A DNA stretch of 45,155 nucleotides, from positions 1 through 45,155 of the forward strand of contig CAYPZL010000017.1 in assembly GCA_964415045.1 (NCBI GenBank), read 5' to 3'. Shown piece by piece: positions 39,421-45,155 of the stretch. The position numbers were made by a program, and so were the translations under genes. Under the pieces are notes generated by a model, which saw only the letters and a program-made list of their open reading frames with translations, searched no databases and was not told where the DNA came from. This DNA comes from CAYPZL01 sp964415045 (GTDB lineage Bacteria > Planctomycetota > Phycisphaerae > Sedimentisphaerales > Anaerobacaceae). Numbering within the stretch: position 1 is the first letter of the stretch; each line of letters begins with the position of its first letter.

Positions 39421-40008
39421 CTACTGGAACTGATGGATGAGACCGAGGAAGAGCCCGTTCCCGTCATCCAGTATGTCGCCGACGTCGCCTTCCCAAACGT
39501 GGTACTGATACTCGACGAAGAAGTCGTTGTTGGCGTTGAGCTCATACCGCATACCGAGGACCGGACCCCACATCGTTCCGTCGTAGTCGTCGCTGCCGTC
39601 GAAGACCCCGCCGGGCTGGTCCGCGTCCACTTCGACATCGATCCAGAGAAGCTGGGCGCCGATGTACGGGACCCACTGGTTGGTGGGCATGAAGTGCCAT
39701 TTGGCCTTGCCGCCGATCCCGAAGATGTCCACGTCCAGTTCGAGGCTCGGATCGATGAAGCTGCTGCTGATGTCGGTCTCCGTCTGGGCCAGCATGGCTA
39801 CGCCTTGCATCTGGAGATTGTCGCTGAGGAAATAGCCGAGGCCTCCCGAAAGGTACCAGGCGTCGAAGTCCACCCCCCGGGATGCTCCGTTTTCGCTCAG
39901 CCAGCCGCCGAGAAAATCGAGTTCGGTGTCACCCTGTTGCACGGCCGCACTCGCGGCGCCGGCAAAAGCCATGGCAACGACAGACGACAGAATCAAAAAC
40001 CGTTTCAT
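39421..40008 (-). CDS. Small outer-membrane beta-barrel protein (OMP gene 3)
   Basis: This is a 195-residue protein. ATG 40008 is chosen over the in-frame ATG 8 codons upstream because AAGGAAG lies directly before it and a normal signal peptide follows (FLILSSVVAMAFAGAASA). The mature protein begins VQQGDTELDFLGGWLSENG and contains alternating strands (YLSGGLGYFLSDNLQMQG, HFMPTNQWVPYIGAQLLWIDV, GPVLGMRYELNANNDFFVEYQYHVWEGDV), close to small 8-strand barrels of the OmpW/OmpX/outer-membrane-protein-beta-barrel type. It ends GLIHQFQ. It is not closely similar to the two paralogues upstream but shares their acidic, Trp-rich style. Its leader contains several unusual structures, listed separately. 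Confidence 0.8.
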   Translation of the reverse strand: MKRFLILSSVVAMAFAGAASAAVQQGDTELDFLGGWLSENGASRGVDFDAWYLSGGLGYFLSDNLQMQGVAMLAQTETDISSSFIDPSLELDVDIFGIGGKAKWHFMPTNQWVPYIGAQLLWIDVEVDADQPGGVFDGSDDYDGTMWGPVLGMRYELNANNDFFVEYQYHVWEGDVGDILDDGNGLFLGLIHQFQ

Positions 40009-40028
40009 GATACTTCCTTTCCATGACA

Positions 40029-40055
40029 TCACTCACACTGGCTTTCCGATAAGCC
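40029..40055 (-). promoter_or_regulatory. Leader motif shared by OMP genes 2 and 3 (copy in gene 3)
   Basis: On the minus strand the hairpin GGCTT-atcgga-AAGCC (40055-40040) ends in GCCAGTGTGAGTGATG (40042 downward), matching the gene 2 leader. The hairpin stems differ in sequence between the two copies while both pair, which hints at conserved structure. It lies about 20-45 bases before the start codon. Confidence 0.5.
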
Positions 40056-40075
40056 AACCATACCTTGATGAGACA

Positions 40076-40107
40076 CTAAAAACAGCCAAGCTTGACGCGG
40101 CTTGGCT
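40076..40107 (-). terminator. Terminator-like hairpin inside the OMP gene 3 leader
   Basis: On the minus strand AGCCAAGC (40107-40100) pairs perfectly with GCTTGGCT (40091-40084) around an 8-base loop and is followed by G-TTTTT-AG (to 40076). It lies between the predicted promoter and the start codon, so it would be an attenuator, or the end of a short leader RNA. Confidence 0.6.
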
Positions 40108-40143
40108 TGTCCCTGACTCTCATTTTTTTCAGAGCCTCCCGGC

Positions 40144-40181
40144 AAAAAAACTACGGTATCACATCCGTTGATACACGGTAG
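40144..40181 (-). promoter_or_regulatory. Palindrome with T7 at the predicted start of OMP gene 3 transcription
   Basis: On the minus strand an imperfect palindrome (CTACCGTGTATCA, 40181-40169, against TGATACCGTAG, 40161-40151) is followed by seven Ts (40150-40144). It starts 2 bases after the -10 element, so it overlaps the predicted transcript start. As DNA it could be a repressor operator; as RNA it resembles a terminator. Confidence 0.55.
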
Positions 40182-40182
40182 C

Positions 40183-40210
40183 AGTCTATCGAGGCGGTGA
40201 TGAAAGTCAA
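40183..40210 (-). promoter_or_regulatory. Sigma-70-type promoter of OMP gene 3
   Basis: On the minus strand TTGACT (40210-40205) and TAGACT (40188-40183) are separated by 16 bases. The predicted start is near 40176, giving a leader of about 165 bases. Confidence 0.5.
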
Positions 40211-40291
40211 AAGAAAAAAACATCTTTTTGCGTTTTCGCGCCGGTTTCGCGGGCGTGGCGGAATAGTTTCGACGGATACGCGACGGACGCG

Positions 40292-40297
40292 TATAAT
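40292..40297 (+). promoter_or_regulatory. -10 element immediately before rarA
   Basis: TATAAT ends 7 bases before ATG 40305. The predicted transcript start would fall at or next to the start codon, so the rarA mRNA may be leaderless or nearly so. No convincing -35 was seen. Confidence 0.45.
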
Positions 40298-40304
40298 GGA
40301 GCGG

Positions 40305-41711
40305 ATGCGAAACGACAACGCCGACAAGAGTCTGTTTGAGGCCCAGGAACAAGCCAATCTGCAATCGGCCAGGCCGCTGGCGGCGCGGATGCGTCCGGCG
40401 ACGCTGGCGGAATTCGTCGGGCAGGAGCATTTTCTGGGGCCCGGCAAGCTGCTGACCCGGATGCTCCAGGCCGACCGCTTGAGCAGTCTGATCTTTCACG
40501 GGCCTCCCGGGGCGGGCAAGACCTCGTTGGCGACGGTGATCGCCCGGCACACCCGGGCGAAGTTCCGCTATCTCAGCGCCCCGGCGGCGACGGTCAAGGA
40601 CATTCGCGCCGTCATTGCCGAGGCCCGGCACCGGCTGGCCGCCCAGGCCACCCGCACGGTCCTGTTCATCGATGAGATCCACCGCTTCAATCGGGCCCAG
40701 CAGGACGTGTTGCTGGACGACGTGGAGTCCGGCATCCTCGTGCTGATCGGCGCGACCACCGAGAACCCCTATTTCGCGATCAACGGGCCGCTGATCTCCC
40801 GCAGCACGGTGTTTCGGTTCGAGCCGCTGGCGCCGGAGCAGGTGTTGCAGGTATTGCAGCGGGCGCTGGCCGACCGCCGGAGGGGATTGGGGAGTCTGGA
40901 GATCCGGGCCGACGAGGCGGCGTTGCGTTACCTGGCCGATGCCTCCGATGGCGATGCGCGGAAGGCCCTGACGGCGCTGGAAGTGGGCGTCTTGTCGCAG
41001 CAGGCCGGGGCTGAGGGCGAACCGATAAAATTTAATCTGCGCGTCGCCCGGGAGTCGATACAACAGAAAGCGGTCGTCGGCGGCGGCTCGGACGATACGC
41101 ATTACGATCTGGCCAGCGCCCTGCAGAAGAGCATGCGGGGCTCGGACCCGGACGCCACCGTGTATTGGCTGGCCCGCATGTTGGCCGGGGAGCAGGACTG
41201 CCGTTTCATCGCCCGGCGCATCGCCGTTTGTGCGGCCGAGGACGTGGGCAACGCCGATCCGATGGCTACGGTGCTGGCGGCCGCGGCGGTGCAGATCACC
41301 GAGTTCGTGGGGTTGCCCGAGGCCCAGTTGCCCCTGGCGCAGGCGGCGATCTACGTGGCATGCGCCCCGAAGTCCAATGCCAGCGCCCGGGCGATCTGGC
41401 AGGCTTCGGCGGACGTGCGGAACGAGCCGGTCCGACGGGTGCCGCCGCATCTGCAGGATGCGCATTACGCCGCCGCCAAAAAGGCCGGGGTCGGGGCCGA
41501 TTACAAGTACCCGCACGATTATGAGGGCGGATTCGTGCCCCAGCAGTACCTCCCGGGGCCCCCGGCACACTACTACGTGCCCAAGGACGCCGGGATGGAA
41601 AAAATGATCCGCCATTATTTACAAAAGCTCAAAACACTGATAGATAGTACCCAAACGTTCGAGAATCCGAGTGACCAGGACAACCAAGGACCGCTACATG
41701 GAGAAGGTTGA
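40305..41711 (+). CDS. rarA: RarA/MgsA replication-associated AAA+ ATPase
   Basis: The product is 468 residues from ATG 40305. The frame is open back to 40197, but that part is Lys/Arg-rich and contains the -10 element, so it is rejected. The N-terminus has the family's LAARMRPATLAEFVGQEHFLGPGKLL. Walker A is GPPGAGKTS, Walker B LFIDEIHRFNRAQQD, sensor 1 IGATTENPYFAIN and sensor 2 SDGDARKALTALE. The C-terminal tetramerisation part includes DPDATVYWLARMLAGEQDCRFIARR and the conserved GADYKYPHDYEGGFVPQQYLP. RarA acts at stalled replication forks with SSB. The last 14 bases overlap the next gene, and three genes appear to form one operon. Confidence 0.96.
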   Translation: MRNDNADKSLFEAQEQANLQSARPLAARMRPATLAEFVGQEHFLGPGKLLTRMLQADRLSSLIFHGPPGAGKTSLATVIARHTRAKFRYLSAPAATVKDIRAVIAEARHRLAAQATRTVLFIDEIHRFNRAQQDVLLDDVESGILVLIGATTENPYFAINGPLISRSTVFRFEPLAPEQVLQVLQRALADRRRGLGSLEIRADEAALRYLADASDGDARKALTALEVGVLSQQAGAEGEPIKFNLRVARESIQQKAVVGGGSDDTHYDLASALQKSMRGSDPDATVYWLARMLAGEQDCRFIARRIAVCAAEDVGNADPMATVLAAAAVQITEFVGLPEAQLPLAQAAIYVACAPKSNASARAIWQASADVRNEPVRRVPPHLQDAHYAAAKKAGVGADYKYPHDYEGGFVPQQYLPGPPAHYYVPKDAGMEKMIRHYLQKLKTLIDSTQTFENPSDQDNQGPLHGEG

Positions 41712-42279
41712 GCTGCGCCGCCAGTTGCGGAATTGCCTGCTGGCGATGCCGCCGGCGGAGCAAAAGGAAAAGAGCCGCAAGGCTTGCCGGAATCTGGTTG
41801 CGACCGACCAGTTCCAGGAAGCTTCGATTGTCATGATGTATCTGTCGCTTCCGCACGAGGTCGATACCTCCGAGGCCATTCTCCATGCTTGGCAACTGGG
41901 CAAGACCGTCGTGGTGCCCAAGATCTCCTGGCAGCAGCGCCACATGATTCCCGTGCAGATCAACTCGCTGGAGACGGGCTTCACCACGGGGGTCGGGGGC
42001 CTGCGCAACCCCATCACGGGCGTGCCCATGCCCTTTGAGGAGATCGACCTGGTCGTGGCGCCGGCCCTCGGATTCGACCGGCGGGGCAACCGCCTGGGCC
42101 GGGGCGGCTCGTTTTACGACCGCTTCTTCGCCAACGACGAGGTGGCGGCCGCGCGCTGCGGCTTCGCCTTTGCCGAGCAGGTCGTTGAGTCCATTCCCGT
42201 CACCGACAGTGACGAGCCGGTCGATTTCCTGGTGACGGATGAGGAAGTAATCTGTTGTGCCGAGCGGAAAGGAGCATAG
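41698..42279 (+). CDS. 5-formyltetrahydrofolate cyclo-ligase
   Basis: The product is 193 residues from ATG 41698, chosen for AAGGA 7 bases upstream; it overlaps the rarA end by 14 bases. Family features: VELRRQLRNCLLAMPPAEQKEKSRKACRNL at the N-terminus, MMYLSLPHEVDTSEAI, TVVVPKI, PFEEIDLVVAPALGFDRRGNRLGRGGSFYDRFF (the diagnostic nucleotide and folate-binding block) and CGFAFAEQVVESIPVTDSDEPVDFLVTD. It converts 5-formyl-THF to 5,10-methenyl-THF using ATP, returning folate to one-carbon metabolism. It is often found next to unrelated housekeeping genes. It ends 1 base before the L,D-transpeptidase start, so translation is probably coupled. Confidence 0.95.
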   Translation: MEKVELRRQLRNCLLAMPPAEQKEKSRKACRNLVATDQFQEASIVMMYLSLPHEVDTSEAILHAWQLGKTVVVPKISWQQRHMIPVQINSLETGFTTGVGGLRNPITGVPMPFEEIDLVVAPALGFDRRGNRLGRGGSFYDRFFANDEVAAARCGFAFAEQVVESIPVTDSDEPVDFLVTDEEVICCAERKGA

Positions 42280-42280
42280 G

Positions 42281-43381
42281 ATGGCTCGCTCATACTCGAA
42301 TCGCGGCTGGTCCCGTCGGGGCCGCCGGGCCAACATTGCTTATCTGGTCGTGGCGCTGGTGTTGTTCGTCTTGATTGTGTCCGTTCTGTTCCGGGGACAT
42401 TCCTCGGACCCCCAGCCCGCCTCGGCCGGCGACGCCGGCGGCCAGACGAATCCGGTGAGCCAACTGGCCGAGGCTTCGCCGCCGCCGGTGGACGCCGAGG
42501 CGCAGCCGGAATCGGCGGCGCCGGAGCCGGCACCCGTTCCCGTGGAGCCGCAGGTTGAGCCGAGCCCGCTCGAGACGCTGGTGGCGGCCGAGCCGCCCCA
42601 GGAAGCGAGTGACACGAACGCCGAAGCGACCCGGGCGATCGCCGAGGCGCTGGCCCTGGGCCGGTCGCAGCCGGGCAGCGTGATCGAGGTCCGCGACAAG
42701 CTCAACGCCATCCTGGCGATGCCTCTGAGCGAGCAGCAGCGGCAAACCGTCAAGCAGGAGATGTCCAAGCTGGCCGACGAGTGGCTCTTCGGCCCGGCCG
42801 CCTTTGCCGGCGACCCCCTCTGCGGGACCTACACCGTCAAGTCCGGCGACGTCCTCGAAGTCATCGGACGCCGGCACAAGGTCCCGTACGAAATCCTCAT
42901 GCAAATCAACAACATCCCGCGCCCGCAAAGCCTCGGCGCCGGCCGAGCGATCAAAGTCATCCACGGGCCGTTCCGCGCCAAGGTCTACCGTTCCACCTTC
43001 ACGCTCGATCTGTATCTCCAGGACACGTTCGTCCGCAGCTTCAAGGTCGGTCTCGGTATGCCGGCGACCCCGACGCCGACGGGGCTCTGGCGCGTCAAGG
43101 ACGGCGGCAAGCTCATCCAGCCGCCCTGGTACGACAAGGTCACCAACCGCACCTACAAGGCCAGCGACCCCGACTATCCCCTCGGCTCCCGCTGGATCGC
43201 GCTGGACGGCGTCGACGGCGACGCCCGCGGGCGAACCGGTTTCGCCATCCACGGGACCAAGGACCCCGACCAGATCGGCACCGCCGGCTCCCGCGGCTGT
43301 ATTCGCATGTACAACGGCGACGCCATCCTGGTCTACAACCTTCTGGTCCCCCTGTACTCCAAGGTCGAAGTAGTGGACTAA
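42281..43381 (+). CDS. LysM + L,D-transpeptidase (YkuD) with N-terminal membrane anchor
   Basis: The product is 366 residues from ATG 42281 (AAGGAG 6 bases upstream). A membrane anchor at about 19-38 (ANIAYLVVALVLFVLIVSVLF) is followed by a Pro/Ala/Glu-rich linker of about 70 residues and a helical part (about 110-180). Next is a LysM domain at about 181-228 (TYTVKSGDVLEVIGRRHKVPYEIL), then the YkuD catalytic domain at about 235-366 with HGTKDPDQIG and the active-site Cys in SRGCIRM, both intact. Such enzymes form 3-3 cross-links in peptidoglycan or attach proteins to it. Its presence fits a planctomycete with a peptidoglycan wall. Confidence 0.95.
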   Translation: MARSYSNRGWSRRGRRANIAYLVVALVLFVLIVSVLFRGHSSDPQPASAGDAGGQTNPVSQLAEASPPPVDAEAQPESAAPEPAPVPVEPQVEPSPLETLVAAEPPQEASDTNAEATRAIAEALALGRSQPGSVIEVRDKLNAILAMPLSEQQRQTVKQEMSKLADEWLFGPAAFAGDPLCGTYTVKSGDVLEVIGRRHKVPYEILMQINNIPRPQSLGAGRAIKVIHGPFRAKVYRSTFTLDLYLQDTFVRSFKVGLGMPATPTPTGLWRVKDGGKLIQPPWYDKVTNRTYKASDPDYPLGSRWIALDGVDGDARGRTGFAIHGTKDPDQIGTAGSRGCIRMYNGDAILVYNLLVPLYSKVEVVD

Positions 43382-43444
43382 AGGGGTCGTTATTTCATTG
43401 GGCGCCGTCGTGCCCTGTGGATTCTCGTCAATTCGTGCGCCATG

Positions 43445-43549
43445 TGTCATCCTGAACGCGGAGTGAAGGATCTGAGCGGCGGCTTTGGAATACGCCTCGT
43501 TCGCAGGCCATCCCGGCGCGCCGGGATTCGTCTGAGGCTCAGGATGACA
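43445..43549. repeat. 105-bp palindromic repeat of the TGTCATCCTGA type, copy 2
   Basis: The left arm TGTCATCCTGAACGCGGAG (43445 onward, then TGAAGGATCT) and the right arm CTCAGGATGACA (to 43549) match the outer parts of the 22304-22408 copy, and both units are 105 bp. The interior differs: here it carries the perfect 18-bp palindrome ATCCCGGCGCGCCGGGAT (43510-43527), nearly the centre of the AT-rich repeat at 15267. The rest of the 43382-43690 gap between Ldt and clpX shows nothing else. Confidence 0.75.
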
Positions 43550-43690
43550 GCGTCTCGTTGCTCAAGAACTACTCCTGGTTCGTATCGCTCCGCGCGCGGG
43601 CAACGCACGTCTTGTTCCTCGGCGAGAGCCGGTTACGTGCTCCGGTTTCGGATAGAACAGAGCGGATCCGTATCCGATTGAATCTCGCGG

Positions 43691-44962
43691 TCAGGCGGAT
43701 TCTTTGCGGGCCTGGCGCCGGGCGGCGGTGAGGGTGGCTTCGCCTTCCACGATGTCGCGCGAGATGATGTATCGTCCCGGCTTGGTCTCTTCGGGCAACT
43801 GGTACATCAGATCGAGCATGAGCTCCTCGGTGATCGAGCGCAGCGCCCGGGCCCCCGTGTCGCGCTTCAGGGCCTTGCGCGCCAGGGCCTTGAGCCCGTC
43901 GGGCGTGAATTCCAGCTCCGCATCTTCCATCTCGAAGAAGCGCTGGTACTGCCTGACCAGGGCGTTCTTGGGCTTGGTCAGGATGTCCACGAGCGCGTCC
44001 TCGTCCAGGGACGAGAGCGTCGCAATGACGGGCACGCGCCCCACCATCTCGGGAATCATGCCGAACTCGATCACGTCCTCGGGAATGACCTGGCTGAGAA
44101 CGTCGTCGTAATCGGTCCTGGTGTCGTCCTGTCCGGACAGCTCGGAGTCGAAGCCGATCATCTTGCGGCCGAGCCGTTTCTTGATGATGTTGTCCAGACC
44201 GACGAACGTCCCGCCGCAGATGAAGAGGATCTCCGTGGTGTCCAACTGGATGTAGGATTGCTCGGGGTGCTTTCGGCCGCCCTGGGGCGGGATGTTCGCC
44301 ACCGTGCCTTCCAGCATCTTCAGCAGCGCCTGCTGCACGCCCTCGCCGGAAACGTCGCGCGTGATCGAGATGTTCTGCGAGGTCTTGCCGATCTTGTCGA
44401 TCTCGTCGATGTAGACGATGCCGCGCTGGGCCGCCTCGATGTCGTAGTCCGCCGCCTGGAGCAGACGCAGCAGGAAGTTCTCCACGTCCTCGCCGACGTA
44501 GCCGGCCTCCGTGACTGTGGTGGCGTCGCAGATGGCGAAGGGGACCTCCAGCTTGTGGGCCAGCGTGCGCGCCAGCAGCGTCTTGCCGCAGCCGGTCGGG
44601 CCGATGAGCAGGACGTTGGACTTGTCGATCTCGACGTCGCTGTCGCCGATGTCGCTGTGGAGCAGCCGCTTGTAGTGGTTGTGCACGGCCACCGACAGGT
44701 ACTTCTTGGCGTTGTCCTGCCCGATGACGTACTGGTCCAGGTATTCCTTGATCTCTCGGGGCTTGGGCGTCTCCCCGGCGCGGGAGCGTTTCGGGCCTCC
44801 CTGGCGGCGGTTCTGCTTGATGATATTGTGGCACAGCTCGACGCACTCGGGGCAAATGAACACGTTGTCCGGCCCCTCGATCAGGGTGTCGGCCTGGCTC
44901 CCGGAACGGCCGCAAAAACTACAGATGGCCTTGGATCTTCGATTATTCGATTGCTTGGTCAT
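43691..44962 (-). CDS. clpX: ATP-dependent Clp protease ATP-binding subunit ClpX
   Basis: This 423-residue protein has the N-terminal zinc-binding domain (Cys14, Cys17, Cys37, Cys40), Walker A GPTGCGKT at 121-128, the pore-1 loop GYVG at about 154-157, Walker B IVYIDEIDK at 182-190, the RKH pore loop at 230-232, and the LGRKMIGFDSE segment leading to the IGF-type ClpP-binding loop (here KMIGFD). Sensor motifs (IPEMVGRVPVIATL; TGARALRSI) are intact. It unfolds tagged substrates for ClpP. No clpP is visible; upstream the window ends after about 190 bases, so clpP and tig may lie just outside or elsewhere. The ribosome site is weak (AAGAGAA). Confidence 0.97.
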   Translation of the reverse strand: MTKQSNNRRSKAICSFCGRSGSQADTLIEGPDNVFICPECVELCHNIIKQNRRQGGPKRSRAGETPKPREIKEYLDQYVIGQDNAKKYLSVAVHNHYKRLLHSDIGDSDVEIDKSNVLLIGPTGCGKTLLARTLAHKLEVPFAICDATTVTEAGYVGEDVENFLLRLLQAADYDIEAAQRGIVYIDEIDKIGKTSQNISITRDVSGEGVQQALLKMLEGTVANIPPQGGRKHPEQSYIQLDTTEILFICGGTFVGLDNIIKKRLGRKMIGFDSELSGQDDTRTDYDDVLSQVIPEDVIEFGMIPEMVGRVPVIATLSSLDEDALVDILTKPKNALVRQYQRFFEMEDAELEFTPDGLKALARKALKRDTGARALRSITEELMLDLMYQLPEETKPGRYIISRDIVEGEATLTAARRQARKESA

Positions 44963-45009
44963 CGCTATTCTCTTATTTCGATTCTCAAACCTTGTTCTTT
45001 ATCGGCCTG

Positions 45010-45038
45010 ATTGTAGTCCGCCTGGCGTAATCAGGCAA
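45010..45038 (-). promoter_or_regulatory. Sigma-70-type promoter of clpX
   Basis: On the minus strand TTGCCT (45038-45033) and TACAAT (45015-45010) are separated by 17 bases, with a predicted start near 45003 and a leader of about 40 bases. This suggests clpX is transcribed independently of any upstream clpP. Confidence 0.6.
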
Positions 45039-45105
45039 GTTATTTCACGACCTTCATCTTCGTCGTGCCCGGATTGACGGAGCCACATCCCGGTAAGAGG
45101 CCCGC

Positions 45106-45121
45106 ATGGGCTAAAGCCCAT
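45106..45121. repeat. Short palindrome ATGGGCT-AA-AGCCCAT
   Basis: A perfect 7-bp inverted pair with a 2-base loop near the right edge, followed by CCTATTCATGAAAGG. Similar GGGCTAAAGCCC palindromes are common dispersed repeats, but no second copy was found in this window. Confidence 0.5.
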
Positions 45122-45155
45122 CCTATTCATGAAAGGCTGCCGGTTGTCAAGGACT

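Noticed and set aside
1..45155. CRISPR arrays, tRNA and rRNA genes.
   Set aside because: No regularly spaced direct repeats and no tRNA cloverleaf or rRNA signatures were recognised on either strand by eye.

Overview
This is a GC-rich chromosomal segment from a diderm bacterium. It most resembles a planctomycete of the Phycisphaerae/Sedimentisphaerales type. That placement is an inference from gene style: an ECF sigma factor fused to a membrane/extracytoplasmic part, an FTLVE-type pseudopilin with a DGH motif near its end, a large secreted parallel beta-helix protein, glycoside hydrolases beside an SSS symporter, and an outer-membrane assembly gene set. No rRNA, tRNA, CRISPR array, prophage or transposase gene was seen.

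Layout. 0-4 kb, minus strand: a Tat-exported protein with a fucose/arabinose-isomerase-like fold and a CBS-GAF-like-GGDEF-HD-GYP cyclic-di-GMP enzyme. 4.4-11.1 kb, plus strand: the sigma-factor fusion, a doubtful decayed ORF, a beta-helix surface protein and a pseudopilin. 11.3-20.1 kb: a glycan-use locus with a GH2 beta-galactosidase (minus) divergent from an SSS symporter, a GH29 alpha-L-fucosidase and a sugar-binding lipoprotein. 20.1-22.8 kb, minus: a zinc-ribbon membrane protein, PilT and a small conserved-looking protein. 23.0-36.9 kb, plus: an LptD/OstA-like protein, class II aldolase, S41 protease, LysRS, two FtsX/LolC-type permeases with a LolD-type ATPase, a branched-chain aminotransferase and a polyprenyl diphosphate synthase. 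37.0-40.0 kb, minus: three small outer-membrane barrel proteins, each with its own promoter and terminator. 40.3-43.4 kb, plus: a tight RarA / 5-formyl-THF cyclo-ligase / L,D-transpeptidase operon. 43.7-45.0 kb, minus: ClpX.

Functional themes. Envelope biogenesis dominates: LptD-like, LolCDE-like, Ldt, OMPs, polyprenyl synthase and a C-terminal processing protease. The 11-20 kb locus probably releases and imports galactose and fucose from complex glycans. Signalling is represented by the c-di-GMP protein and the sigma fusion.

The least explained material is non-coding. A 174-bp AT-rich foldback element at 29558-29731 has perfect 25-bp inverted ends and two internal hairpins, and a second copy begins at the left edge of the window. 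Both copies lie just after a stop codon in the same orientation relative to the gene upstream. There are also at least three other palindromic repeat families. Two of the three OMP leaders share a hairpin-linked motif, and one of these leaders carries a palindrome at its predicted transcription start plus a terminator-like hairpin.
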